A stretch of DNA of 64,000 nucleotides from Spizellomyces punctatus DAOM BR117 (GCF_000182565.1 NW_015971554.1:163912-227911), one strand, 5' to 3'; positions 39,674-51,836 are shown, counted from the first letter of the stretch. Translations and numbers: made by a program. Notes: generated by a model not told the origin, from the sequence alone.

Positions 39674-41677
39674 ATGGGCAACTCGTTCGGCAAAGAAGAT
39701 ATAGACTTTAAGTCAGTTCCTTCTTGAACAATTCCGAGTAGCTTATCGGTTTTTGACATACATGCTTACCTTTGTTGTTCCTTATCCGAATAGTTGAGTT
39801 ACGGCATTTCGAGCTACTGCGATGTGTGGGGAAAGGAGCTTTCGGCAAGGTATGTTGCTTATTGAATGCCAGGTTGAAGAGCGGGGAACGCAAACAAACG
39901 CCGCCCTTTCTCTGCCAGGTCCGAATCGTTGAAAAGCGGGACACAAAAAAGCTATATGCTTTGAAATACATCAACAAACATCAGTGCATTAAGATGCGGG
40001 CAACCCCTAATATCTTTCGAGAGCGAGCTATCCTTGAAGAGATCGAACACCCTTTCGTAGTCAATTTGCGGTTTGCGTTTCAGGATGACGAGAACATGTT
40101 TATGGTGATGGATTTAATGATGGGAGGTGACCTGCGGTTTCATGTAGATCGGATGGGAGGATTTAGCGAGGATGCAATGAAGTTTATCACGATGGAACTC
40201 GTTTGCGCATTGGATTATCTGCATCGAAAATTGATTGTGCATAGAGATCTGAAACCGGACAATGTCCTACTGGATGAACGAGGTCATGTACATATCACGG
40301 ACTTTAACATTGCAGTACACTACAACACCAAGACCCTAACTTCTCAATCGGGAACATTGGCGTATATGGGTATGTACCGGTAACGAGCATGCAAAATGAC
40401 CGTCACTTTACTGAAGCGCTTGGCATTTCATATTAGCTCCAGAAGTGTTTGCTGGAAAAGGTTATAGCTGGCCGGTAGACTATTGGAGCTTGGGTGTCAT
40501 GCTGTACGAATGCCTGTTTGGAAAGCGACCTTTCCGAGGACACACCGATGACCAGCTGAAGGAAAATATTTGCCAAGGACCGATCAAGATTCCGCAAGTC
40601 AATCTCATCACCAACAAGCCGATGACCATTTCTAAAGAATGTGAGGAGTTCCTGCTCAGATTACTGGAACGTGATGTTTCTAAGCGAATAGGATGCGGGC
40701 GAATGGGGGTGGAAGAGATACAGGCGCATCCATGGTTTAGAGGGATTGATTGGGATGCCGTGGAGAGAATGAAATATCCACCACCTTTTGTACCGGACCG
40801 GGATAAGGCAAACTTTGACGCTACATACGACCTAGAGGAGTTACTCTTGGAGGACAATCCCCTAACGTATCGGCCACGAAAGAAGAAACAACAACCAAAG
40901 CAATCACCAGACAAAACACATTCAGCACCACTCTCGCAAGCGCCAGCCACTAAAAGTCGTCCACATTCCTATAACGTACTTTCGCGAATAGGGCGTGGAG
41001 GCACCAACAGCCCGAACCCTCCTGCAGAAAAGGAAAAGAAGAAGCTTTCCCAAAAGGAAAGACTACAAATGGAGCTCGATTATATTGATCAAAACTTTAA
41101 GCTATTTGATTCAAGCGTATTTGATAGATACACGGGATTTGTAAATCCTCACACTCTTCAAGTATCGGACGACGTCCCAAGTTGGGTCAAAAACCTGGAC
41201 GCCGAACTGAAGCAAGCGCAAGTTGGTAATGAGAATCTACCGCCACCCGTCCCGCCTGTGCCTTCGTCATTGCTCGGATCGACTGAGAGTTCACCAGTAC
41301 TCTCGCGGAGCAGACGAGGTAGCGCATCGCAATACAAACCCCCACCACCCCCGCTGTCCGAGAGGTTTTCAAATTCGTCTTCTCGGAGAACCAGCGCTCA
41401 AACCAATAATTTCCCACCCGCTGGGAGCGCCCCTTCCTCACAGTCTGCGCGATATAGACAGTCTCAGCATCGTCCGGATGAAATGGCGGACTTGTCAGAC
41501 TATGGTCGACGAAGACAGCCCGACGCATTCGACGTTGTGGATGCATATGCGCCTCAACGAGCCGGCTTAGTTCCCGTCGCTTCAACCTCACCATCATCAC
41601 CAAAAGCGGGTTCTCCCCCGCCACAGGGCACATCGCTTTCGTCGAGATCTGCCCGTTTTAGGAGAGGCAGTAGATAG
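39674..41677 (+). CDS. AGC-family Ser/Thr kinase of the YANK/STK32 group
   Basis: The kinase domain reads HFELLRCVGKGAFGKV (Gly loop), YALKYINKHQC (catalytic Lys), HPFVVNLRFAFQDDENMFMV, KLIVHRDLKPDNVLLDE (catalytic loop), HVHITDFNIA and APEVFAGKGYSWPVDYWSLG. DFN in place of DFG is the hallmark of STK32 kinases. Exon 1 gives MGNSFGKEDIDF, an N-myristoylation-type start as in STK32A. Introns split GAFGK/VRIVEKR (after 39849) and YM/APEVF (40370s to 40438). The exon 1 to exon 2 junction cannot be closed in frame with standard sites: donor GTCAGT at 39712 leaves phase 2, while acceptor TAG at 39793 needs phase 1. The 250-residue tail after about 41000 is rich in Pro and Ser (PPPVPPVP, PPPPPLSERF) and looks disordered. 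Substrates are unknown. Confidence 0.88.
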
Positions 41678-42558
41678 AGAGTGTAGCCTGATTCGAACCA
41701 TTTTGATGGCCAGCCCTTCTTTTAAATTTCTTTAACTTAGCTAAATATCAACCCATTTTTCAATGATCTCCATCATCGCTTGTGAATTGGAACATTTTAC
41801 TTACTCGTCAACAGAGGATGCAAATGCTGTGGTTTGTTTGGAGGTGTAGTTGACTTGAAAGGCAAGGTGTCTATACGGGAGTATGAGCAATTGGTGAGGT
41901 GCATCCAAGCTGGGTTCCCATGTTATCATATCCACATGGGGTTTTGGTGCAGACAGCATATCAGAGTCATTAGATGCATTCCCAAGTATTGTAACGGACA
42001 ACGTGAAGGTCAAATCTAATATATATATATATTGCTAATTGTTTAATAACCAAAGCTAGCCGGAGGCAGGTGGAAAGATCGATCCTGGAATCTGGCAATT
42101 GAGCATGGTAGCCGACCGTCTCTGGTTATACTTGGATCAACTTGCAGAATGGCATATTTGCTAGAACGAGTGTTAGGTGACGAAGCAAATGATGCTGACA
42201 AGTGCTGACTGGAAGGGTCCTAGATGTAATAATCTGCAAGCGCCTTTGCATCTCATTATTAGCACTGGTTCAGACTCCTATCTTGTCGATGATGAATGAT
42301 GGCATAATGTCTGCTTGCTTTCAAAGAGCGCTATTTGGAGTGATGCTCGTTTGTAAAATCGGACACTCACGTGCGTGATGTCCGAATGCGCGTCCTTCTT
42401 CGATTTCACAGTTTCGTTCCTTCTGCAATACCACCAAAGCATCAAGCAGGTAAACATCCACATCCTCCAAACAACCCGTCAAAAAGGGAAGACGGCCGGG
42501 AAGAAGACATACCTGGGAGCGCGAGACACGTGCGAACACTGGTGAAGGTCCCCAGACG
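41678..42558. promoter_or_regulatory. Upstream region of the coiled-coil gene with two CACGTG sites
   Basis: About 880 bp without a convincing gene. CACGTG occurs at 42368-42373 and 42527-42532, 186 and 27 bp before the next start codon. A short (AT)n run lies near 42020-42031. Open frames at 41834-42019 and 42371-42652 have no family resemblance. Confidence 0.4.
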
Positions 42559-45500
42559 ATGTTCTATGGAGGTTTCGGCGAGCGAAGCTCTAATAAGGAA
42601 AATGGGCGTCCTCCGTCGCGTGGAGGCAGCGGGGGAGATCATCACACTGTGAAGGTGATGGGCGTACGTACAGACGACGTCGACATTCTGAGGAAGGAGC
42701 TCCACAAACTACGTAAGTATGAAATATGGGAATGCCAATCACTACGCGTAGCTGCGAATACACATTCGCTGAACTTGATATCCTTGTCTCTTTATCGACC
42801 GTAGAGAACCGCGTAAACGAGCTGGAGACGCAAAAGAACAAAGCTGAGAATTTGCTTGACAAAAAGGCGAGGGATTGTGACGAACTACAGAAGCAGGTAA
42901 CATCATTGTTAAAAATACGACACATGGACCCCTTCTAAGCGAAAACTGGCACAGAATGCCGAAACGCAAAAGAAGAATGGAATACTTGAGAATGAGAAAG
43001 CCAGGGTCGAACAGGTATCCAACTGGGGCACAGCGCGACTCTCATTCTCCCGTAGCTAACATATTAGACATTGTCACAGCTAAGAAACCAGTTGCAAATT
43101 AAGCACGACAATGCAAACCTTCAGTGGACGGCAGAAAAAAAAGAATTGCTTGCAGGTACGTTATTCCGCTGACCTGATCTGAAAGAATCCAGTACTTAAT
43201 ACATCGGGCATCGTTACATTGCAGCCAAAGATAACCTGAAGCGTGAAAATGGTGAACTTCAGCGTCGAAATGACCAACTCGAAAGGCAAAAGGTAGAACG
43301 AAATGTTGGCTCCAAGTCCTTGGAGGGCGCTCGAAGCCCTGCTCCAGAGTCTCAAGTAAGCTGCTGGCGACAGTAGATCTGTTGACGCGAGGATCAAAAT
43401 TAAATTAGATATCGTAGGTCGCAGGCGGCTCTTCCATTCCACTGCCAGCATCCAGTGGAGGACGATTCTTTCGTGGAAGCCGCTTACCAGCACCGATGTC
43501 ACCCATGGCGACTAGCGCGGGTACTGCCTTCCAGAGCGAAAACATAGCCCTAAAGCGGCAAATCAACAACTTGGAAACAACCAAGATTAACTTAGAAAAC
43601 AAGGTGTTACATTTGGAGAAGCAGCTGAAGGCATCAGAATTCAAGCTGAAGGAAGTAGAGGTGGAGCAAAAGCACATTGTCGATGACTTACAAAGTCAGC
43701 TCGATGAAGAGAAGACAAAATGTGTTAAACTCAAGAGAGAATATGAATCGCAGCTGATAGACGCCCAAAAGACACTGATGAAAGTTCAGAACGAGGTTCG
43801 AGAGAAGGAGGCTGAGGTTACAGGAATAAAAGACCAAAAAGAGGCATTTAAGCAAATGATCGATACTTTGGAGGCCAAATGTCAAGACCTGGAGGCCGAG
43901 AAAGAAAAGCTCGCGGCCGATATCAAACGCATTGTTGTCGAAAAGGATAACATTCATGCAGAGTATACGGCGGAAAAAGGCACCCTCCTCGAGCAAGTCG
44001 CAACCCTTGAAGTTTCCCTCGAAGCTGCCAAAAGCCATGCCGATCAATTCTGTACCCATGCGAGTATTGACTCGGCCGCTGTCGATCAATTGCGAGAAGA
44101 CAACCAGACGCTGCGTCAGCAAATCGAGGAGATGACTGCGTACAAAGCCGAACACGAAGCTGCTGCTAAGCTACAGAAAGAGACTAGTCAATCACTCGAG
44201 GAGATGAGAACTAAGCATGAGCAGATGCTTGTACATATCGAACAGCTTGAAAAGGAGCGGGAAGCTCATAAAGATGAAATTTCTACCTTGCGCGAACGGT
44301 TGGCAGCAAGCGAAACACAGAAAAGTAGTGTGGACGAGGAGCTCCATGCAACGAAACAAATGATTCAGGAGCTTGAGCAACAGCGTGAGCAGCTCTCAAA
44401 AAGTATTCCTGAAATGGAAGATCAGCTCAGAAGTCTGAAGGACGAGTTGGGAGCCAAATGTGGCATTATTATGGACTTGGAACTACTTAACGAAGAGCTT
44501 CGGGGACAAACAGAACGCGCTGAGCAGGTGGCCACGGCGGAGACTGAATTCAGGAAGCAGTTAGAGTTGGCGGTTGCGGAGGCGAAGGATAAGCAGATGC
44601 AGGCTGAAAACCATCTGGCTAGCGTCGAAATCGGCGCAGCCGAGAACGCCGTGCGCTTGGAAATCGAGCAGAGTGAGCGTAAATTGGCAGCCTCCCGCCT
44701 AGCCGATCTACAAGTGAAACTCGACTCCACCGAACAAGAGGTCACATCTCTGCGGGCACAAATCGCTACACTCCAAATTCCTGCAAATGAACCAGAAGCA
44801 TTGGATGCGGACAATTTGAAAACACATCTTGGAAAAGCCCTCAAGGAACGTGATGAAAAGATCATCGAACTTGCACAGTGTCAAGCCAACTTGACGACTA
44901 GGGAAGAGGATTGCGACGAGTTGGCAACCCAAAACGAGCAGTTGCTTGATGTCATAGAGCAGAAGGAGAAGAAAATTGCAGAACTTGAAACTGCAGTGGG
45001 ATCTCTAGTTTCCATCGAAGCTATGGAAAACAAACTTGCTGAGTCAGAGAGCGTAAGGCTGAGTTTGGAACGCAGGATTGAAGGCATAGAGCAGTCTCGA
45101 CTGAATTTGCAGCAGCAACTGGATCGTGCTAGCCTGGAAAGTGAAGCTTTGGCTTTGCAAAATGAAGAACTGGTTTGCCAAGTGAAGGAACTTGAAGGTA
45201 GTCGTGTAGCCATACAAGCGCGTATAACGGAGTTAGAAATGGCTTTGGAGGGAACAGCAAACGAGCAACAAGCTGCCCGACAGCGGGTCAGCGAACTTGA
45301 CGACATGATCGCTATCCTGCAAGAGCAGGGCCAAGCCAAGGAAGAGCTGTACAACGAAGAACTTGCCCGTAACATGCAGCTTCGAGCTAACGTCAATGAA
45401 TTGACGGCGCAAGCAGAAAAGTTACGCAGCGACCTACTAGACAAAGCACAGCGTTGTGAGAAGTTTGAAAGTACACTATTGGAAGGCAGTGAGAAGGATA

Positions 45501-48500
45501 TACGTATGGGAGAAATGGAAGCTCGGATAGCACAACTGACCGATGAGAGAGATCAATCAGCTGAGCAGATGGCGATTTTCGAAAGGGAAGCAGCGGAATT
45601 GAAGGCCAGTCTCGCGGAGAAAGACACGTGTTTGGTTGAAATGGACGCTCGTATGGGACAACTGAACGCTGAAAAAGATTTTGCAGCCGAACAGATGGCC
45701 AACCTCGAAAAGGAAACTATTGAATTGAAGGCTAGTCTCGCGGAGAAAGACACGTGTTTGGTTGAAATGGACGCTCGTATGGGACAACTGAACGCTGAAA
45801 AAGATTTTGCAGCCGAACAGATGGCGAACCTTGAAAAGGAAACTACTGAATTGAAGGCTAGTATCGCGGAGAAAGAAACTTGTCTCAAAGAAATGGACGC
45901 TCGTATGGGACAACTGAACGCCGAAAAAGACCGTGCAGTGGAACAGATGGCGATACTCGAAAAGGAAGTTACTGAATTGAAGGCCAGTCTCGCGGAGAAA
46001 GATGTGCACCTGGAAGAAATGGGCGCTCGTTTCACACAACTCAACGTCGAAAAGATTAGTGCCACGGAACAAATGGCGATTCTCGGGAAGGAAGTTATTG
46101 AATTGAAGGCTGGTTTCGCGGAGAAAGAGACGCGCCAAGAAGAAATGGACAGTCATATCGCAGAACTGAACGCCGAAAAAGACCGTGCAGCAGAACAGAT
46201 GGCGATTCTGGAAAAGGAAGCTACTGAATTGAAGGCTAGTCTCGCGAAGAAAGATGTCCACCTGGAAGAAATGGACGCTCGTATCGCAGAACTGAAAGCC
46301 GAAAAAGACCATGCAGCTGAACAGATAGCAAACCTCGAAAAGGAAGCTACTGAATTGAAGGGGAGTCTTGCGGAGAAAGACGTGTACCTAGAAGAAATGG
46401 AGACTCGTATCGGACAACTCGATGCCGAAAAGGATAGTGCCACGGAGCAAATGGCGATCCTCGAAAGGGAAACTCCACAGCTGAAGGCTGATCTCGCGGA
46501 AAAGGAGGTGCGTTTAGGAGAAATGGAAGCTTTTATTCGGAAACTAAGTGAGGAGAAGGAAGTGGGAGTTGAACAAATGGCAGTCATGGAAAGGGACGCC
46601 ACAGTCATGAAGGCTGATCTCGCGGAGAAGGAGGTGCGTTTTAGGGAGAAATGGAAGGTCTGATTGGAAAACTGAGCGAGAGAGGATACTGCACTGAGCA
46701 GATCGCGATACTCGAAAGGGAAACTACAGCATTGAAGGCTGGTTTCGCGGAGAAGGATGCGCGTTTAGGAGAAATGGAAGATTTTATTCGGACGCTAAGC
46801 CAGGAGAAAGAGCTGGCAGCTGAGCAGATGGCAATGATGGAAAGGGACGCCACGATTTTGAAGGCGGATCTTGCGGAGAAGGAGGTGTGTTTAGGAGAAA
46901 TGGAAGGTCTGATTGGAAAACTGAGCGAGGAGAAGAACGAAAGGGAGCAGACCCTCGAAAAGGAGAGACGACGGGCGGAGACTGCGGAAGCCGAGAACCA
47001 GAGTATAGTTCGCCAACGTGACGATCTGCAGGTCCTTGTGGCTGATCTAGAGGTTGTCTGCGCTGCACTGAGAAATCAAGTCACGAATCTTGAATTTGAG
47101 AAGGATGAGATCAATGCTAACTTGCATTGCGAACATGAAGAATCCATCATTAACCAGCAGAAGTTGCGCGAAGCAGAGGAAATGGAGAAAGCCTTACGAG
47201 CGGCACTAGAGCAAGGGCACAAGGAACTCGGAGCTGCAATACAATTAAAGGAAGCAGCCGAACATGCTCTGCGTCTTGCTCTAGAGGAAAAAGAAGATGG
47301 CCTCGCTGCGGCTCTCAAAGAGAAGACGATCGCAGAAGCAAGTTTGCGTTCGGCGCTGGAGGAGAAAGATCAGGTGCTACGTCATATTGATATCCTTGGC
47401 GGACAATTAAAAGACAAAGTACAGGAGATGGAGGATTTGAGTAATCAGCTTCGCCAGCATGGGCAGAAATCTGTCGAACTACTGGAACGACTGGAGGAGC
47501 TTGAGACACTGAATGCTCGGTTAGAAGAGGATAAAATTGGTCTGTCGGATATCCTCGACCGTCAGATTGTAGACAATGAAACTTTGCAAGAAGAGAACGC
47601 AAGACTACAGACAGAGTTACATCGTATGGATGAAAACGACTCAAAGGAGTTGGATGAGCTACGCGAAAAATGTACTAGAGCAGAAGAGGAGACCGAAGAA
47701 ATGAGGGTAACCATTGATAGACTTCGCTGTCGGCTGAAGGAGGTAGAAGAAAAACTGAAAGATCAGGAAAGACGCCTGCTAGAAGTCCAAGGGGAGAGAC
47801 AGAGCATGGAAAACCAGAATGACATACTTGAATCTGAAATCTTGGAACTACGGGCAAAATGTGACGAGCTTGCAGGCGAGTTGGCCGAGGAAATAGAAGG
47901 TGGACAGGTCACAGCGCAGAAACTCGCGGACACGTTGGCTAAATTAAGTGAGATGGAAGCAAATATGGAAAGCTACCGTCAACGCCTGGAAGCACCAGCG
48001 AGTCCAAAGCAGCCAAGCAAAGATGACCACACCATCGCACCTACACACGTTGAGGTAACCTCACCGGACCTGGCTGAAATCGAAAACTTGTTGGAGATGG
48101 TCCGAACTCTCACCAGCGAACGAGACGAAGCTCTGCAAGCTCATGAAAACTTGGTCAAAGAGCGAGATGAAGCGTTCCAGAAGATGCACACTGCGTTGGC
48201 GGTTACCCACGAGGAAGTGTTCCAAGGCGGATTACAGCTGATTTTGCAGCAGCTTGAGGACGTCCGGCAGCTTGCTGCGAGCAAAGAAAATGACGTGCAG
48301 GAAAAATATGTTTTATTGGATGCCAAGCTTGTGGAACTGGAGAACGCACACCGCGCGCTTGGGGAAGGGGTAATTGTGCAGCAACTTGAGAGATTGATTA
48401 AGGAGAAAGAAGCAGAAATAGAAGATCTTCGAAAGGACGCTGAATCGAAAATCGAGCAAATGGAAACCTCCCACAGTACGGCGTTGTGCACCGTGAATAA

Positions 48501-49881
48501 ACAGCTGGAGGATACAACGTGCAGGATGGAGGAGAAGGAATCAGAAATACAGCGCTTGCAACAGGAGCTGGACTCGTTGAAGGAAGCGACAGAGCAGATG
48601 ATGGCACTTACCCAGAAATTGGAAGACGCCCAGATAGCTATTGCTGAGAAGGAGGCGATGCTGCAAGCGTTACAAGACGAAGTGGACACCTTGAAGAAAC
48701 AAGCTGCGCAGAGGGTAGAACTCGATCAGCGACAGGTGGAACTTGCGGACCAGCTGGAAGGTGCTCGGGCGACGATTGCCACAAAAGAGGCGATGCTACA
48801 AGAGCTGCAAACGGAGCTCGACTGCCTCCAGAAAGAGGTTGCGCAAAAGAACGAACTTGCTGAGCAGCTGGTCAAAGTTAACACCATGGTTGACGAGAAA
48901 CAGTTGAAACTGCAAGAGCTGCAAGAACGTTTGGACAATGCGAGTGCACGATGCGGACGAAGGAGGATGAGCTGGCTGCCATGATCCAGGANNNNNNNNN
49001 NNNNNNNNNNNNNNNNNNNNNNNNNNNNNNNNNNNNNNNNNNNNNNNNNNNNNNNNNNNNNNNNNNNNNNNNNNNNNNNNNNNNNNNNNNNNNNNNNNNN
49101 NNNNNNNNNNNNNNNNNNNNNNNNNNNNNNNNNNNNNNNNNNNNNNNNNNNNNNNNNNNNNNNNNNNNNNNNNNNNNNNNNNNNNNNNNNNNNNNNNNNN
49201 NNNNNNNNNNNNNNNNNNNNNNNNNNNNNNNNNNNNNNNNNNNNNNNNNNNNNNNNNNNNNNNNNNNNNNNNNNNNNNNNNNNNNNNNNNNNNNNNNNNN
49301 NNNNNNNNNNNNNNNNNNNNNNNNNNNNNNNNNNNNNNNNNNNNNNNNNNNNNNNNNNNNNNNNNNNNNNNNNNNNNNNNNNNNNNNNNNNNNNNNNNNN
49401 NNNNNNNNNNNNNNNNNNNNNNNNNNNNNNNNNNNNNNNNNNNNNNNNNNNNNNNNNNNNNNNNNNNNNNNNNNNNNNNNNNNNNNNNNNNNNNNNNNNN
49501 NNNNNNNNNNNNNNNNNNNNNNNNNNNNNNNNNNNNNNNNNNNNNNNNNNNNNNNNNNNNNNNNNNNNNNNNNNNNNNNNNNNNNNNNNNNNNNNNNNNN
49601 NNNNNNNNNNNNNNNNNNNNNNNNNNNNNNNNNNNNNNNNNNNNNNNNNNNNNNNNNNNNNNNNNNNNNNNNNNNNNNNNNNNNNNNNNNNNNNNNNNNN
49701 NNNNNNNNNNNNNNNNNNNNNNNNNNNNNNNNNNNNNNNNNNNNNNNNNNNNNNNNNNNNNNNNNNNNNNNNNNNNNNNNNNNNNNNNNNNNNNNNNNNN
49801 NNNNNNNNNNNNNNNNNNGCACAAGAGAATAATGAGCAAGCGCACAACAGTGAGATATCACTTGTAAAATTATGTAAATAG
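42559..49881 (+). CDS. Giant coiled-coil protein (frame breaks and assembly gap)
   Basis: Small 5' exons (42559-42712, 42805-42896 and three more to about 43361) join the long exon starting near 43419. The protein begins MFYGGFGERSSNKENGRPPS, then becomes almost continuous coiled coil, about 2,300 residues if the gap is coding. Two interruptions exist. At about 46639-46646 the frame shifts by two extra bases in homopolymers (TTTT and GGG, where sister repeat copies have TTT and GG). Near 48945, next to the gap, the frame shifts again to MRTKEDELAAMIQ. After the gap one frame reads AQENNEQAHNSEISLVKLCK and stops at 49879-49881. The composition resembles golgins, myosin tails, centrosomal or SMC-like coils, but no motor, CAP-Gly or GRIP domain is visible, so no function is assigned. 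The breaks are more likely sequence errors than pseudogenisation, because both flanks stay open and coding-like. Confidence 0.7.
45487..46930 (+). repeat. Tandem 126-bp (42-residue, six-heptad) coiled-coil repeat
   Basis: About eleven consecutive copies with a consensus like LAEKDxxLxEMDARIxQLNA then EKDxAAEQMAILEKExTELK plus two residues. Each unit is 42 residues, exactly six heptads. Units at about 45607-45713 and 45733-45839 are nearly identical in DNA, which implies recent duplication or conversion; later units diverge. The copy near 46640-46690 carries the frameshift and is one residue shorter. Confidence 0.9.
48992..49818. other. Assembly gap (827 N)
   Basis: Run of 827 unknown bases inside the 3' part of the coiled-coil gene. 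827 is not a multiple of three, but gap sizes in scaffolds are estimates, so nothing about the frame follows. Open frames that translate through it (48726-49915) are artefacts. Confidence 0.99.
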
Positions 49882-50246
49882 TTAATATATATAGTATATT
49901 CCCATCGTCAAACACATTCTTGTCGTTGTGCCATTCATCATCCGACCTTGTGAAATATCGCGGGCTGGTGTGATAACGTAAGAATCATTTAGACCATCTC
50001 GGATGCAATATGCCTTTAAAAGGATAATGATCGCTGTAATAGATCTGCTGTGGAAGATGACTCCACGGGGGGCTTGGTTGGTTCGCCAGCTGCAAATTGA
50101 CAGGGTCGGTTTTGAAATTCGAAAGGCGCTGCCCCCACCGCCCACCACCTGGATGCCCAGTCGGGGGTAGCCAAGTTATCTACTGTTTGCAACAGGGTAC
50201 ACGCCCATGCGGACCTCTGTCGACGAACGTTACTCGCCCTGAATCA
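49882..50246. other. Intergenic, nothing recognised
   Basis: 365 bp between the coiled-coil gene and the next start codon. The beginning is AT-rich (TTAATATATATAG), as expected for a 3' end. No clear promoter motif. Confidence 0.4.
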
Positions 50247-51836
50247 ATGACGACTTCAACGGCTACAGTGGTGATACCCGACTCTGCTTCGAAGCAACCA
50301 CGACATGATTCTTCAACTTCGAGCCCACCTTCAAACTCGTCACAACCGAATGCAGTTCAGAAATGCAATGGGGTAAACGATACTGACTCACACCCCACCA
50401 AGCGCCAGAGCCGTCGCCGCAAATACCATTATCTAAAGATTTCAATTTCTCCTCCTGTCCGCGGAGCGTTACCTGGATATGACGGTGATCGAAGGGTCGA
50501 ATGGGCCGTTTGTGATGGCTCGTCGTCGCTGGTCGACGCCGCTGAAAAGACAAGAGAAGCTCTCGTGACCCTTCGTACATTTTGGAACGAGCTCGCGCCT
50601 GAGGAACTGAATTTTGAGGAATTCGCGTGGTGCGTATTTGGGGAGGATTTGCATGACAGTGTCAAAAACGGTGATGATTGGGATGGAGAGGATTTGACTC
50701 CTAAAATGGCTGCGCGACTGGCTGGACACAATAGTGCATTGTCGGGGTTTTTAGCGGACGTGAGAGATTGGGATGCTTTTAGACTAATGGTTAGGCGGCG
50801 AGCTGGGAGGATGCCAATGAGCTGGGCGACACGCGGGCGGGCTGTCCAGCAGGGAGGAGCACAACATCGGGATGAAAGTAGTGATTCCGCCGTATCATCA
50901 TCATCTTCCGACAACAATGGATCTGCCGATAGGATGCTTTCAATACGGGAAGAAGCAGTGAAACTGCTTGCGTCTGAGGCATTTATGATGGTATTGGCGG
51001 AAAAAGAGGCCCAATGGGATGCAGAGAGGGCGGAACTGGAGAACGCGCTTGCGAATGCGGAAGGAAAAGTGCAAAGAATCGTGCATTCCATAACGGGAAC
51101 GTTGGGGGAGATGATTATACCACAGTCCTCAGCGCGTCCACGTCAGCGGAGACAGTATTTCCCGGATACAGTTTCTAGTGGCTACGAGGTCTTGGTACCC
51201 CCAAGTCATTATCAACCTTCTACATCGAGTAGACGAAACCGAAAGCCAAAGCGAGAGAGATCATTGCCCAAGAAGGTTAGTTTCGATCAAGATGCTATTC
51301 GACGTGACGAGGGAAAGATTCGACTGCGTGTGGCGTTAGAGGATGTGTGGGGGGATATTGCCGGAGCACGCAGCGCCTCTGAGGATGACGACGAGTCTGA
51401 TTGCGATTCCAACAGTGAGGAAAATGTTTCTGGGAATCTGGGCCATCTTTGGGAGAAGGTTGCTGCGGCATTGGATGAGGATAATGCCGAGATTACTTCC
51501 AAGTCGACGCCACCGGAGAACCCCAGCGTGATGAACGGGAGACGTGCTGGCACTTCTACACAAGGGCTGTACAAGCTGGATAATTCCGCCTTCATTTCTA
51601 CAACGCGTAACAATGTAACGGAAGAGCCTGGCAGTCATGACCTCGATAAGACACGCACCCCATCAACGCTAGCCGATTTTTTGAAACCGATTGCAAAATC
51701 GCGAGCAAGCGCGGATCGAGGTGGAGGACCTGATGCAAAACTGGGCAATACAGACGGACATTTAAAAAATGGGTCTTTCAGCAAGAAGCTTGGAAATCTG
51801 TTGAGACGGAGGTTGTCAAAGGAAACATTGCAATAA
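50247..51836 (+). CDS. Unidentified 529-residue protein
   Basis: A single uninterrupted frame from ATG 50247 to TAA. The frame is open upstream to about 50097 but without an ATG. The N-terminal 60 residues are Ser/Thr/Pro-rich and probably disordered. A folded-looking part follows, with YHYLKISISPPVRGALPGYD, RRVEWAVCDGSSSLVDAAEK, TFWNELAPEELNFEEFAWCV and AFRLMVRRRAG, then a helix (EAFMMVLAEKEAQWDAERAE). The second half is basic and then acidic (SASEDDDESDCDSNSEE). The C terminus is very basic (KKLGNLLRRRLSKETL). I recognise no family. Long length and coherent composition in one exon make it a likely real gene. Confidence 0.7.
   Translation: MTTSTATVVIPDSASKQPRHDSSTSSPPSNSSQPNAVQKCNGVNDTDSHPTKRQSRRRKYHYLKISISPPVRGALPGYDGDRRVEWAVCDGSSSLVDAAEKTREALVTLRTFWNELAPEELNFEEFAWCVFGEDLHDSVKNGDDWDGEDLTPKMAARLAGHNSALSGFLADVRDWDAFRLMVRRRAGRMPMSWATRGRAVQQGGAQHRDESSDSAVSSSSSDNNGSADRMLSIREEAVKLLASEAFMMVLAEKEAQWDAERAELENALANAEGKVQRIVHSITGTLGEMIIPQSSARPRQRRQYFPDTVSSGYEVLVPPSHYQPSTSSRRNRKPKRERSLPKKVSFDQDAIRRDEGKIRLRVALEDVWGDIAGARSASEDDDESDCDSNSEENVSGNLGHLWEKVAAALDEDNAEITSKSTPPENPSVMNGRRAGTSTQGLYKLDNSAFISTTRNNVTEEPGSHDLDKTRTPSTLADFLKPIAKSRASADRGGGPDAKLGNTDGHLKNGSFSKKLGNLLRRRLSKETLQ

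Noticed and set aside
42018-42031. AT dinucleotide run as possible origin or mobile-element border
   Set aside because: It is too short and isolated, with no flanking duplication or terminal repeats.
45553-46312. Minus-strand open frames of 170-251 codons across the coiled-coil repeat
   Set aside because: They are mirror images of the Glu/Lys-rich repeat, periodic with it, rich in Phe, Ser and Cys, and have no independent features.
48726-49915. Long open frames on both strands around 49000-49800
   Set aside because: They consist mainly of unknown bases in the assembly gap.
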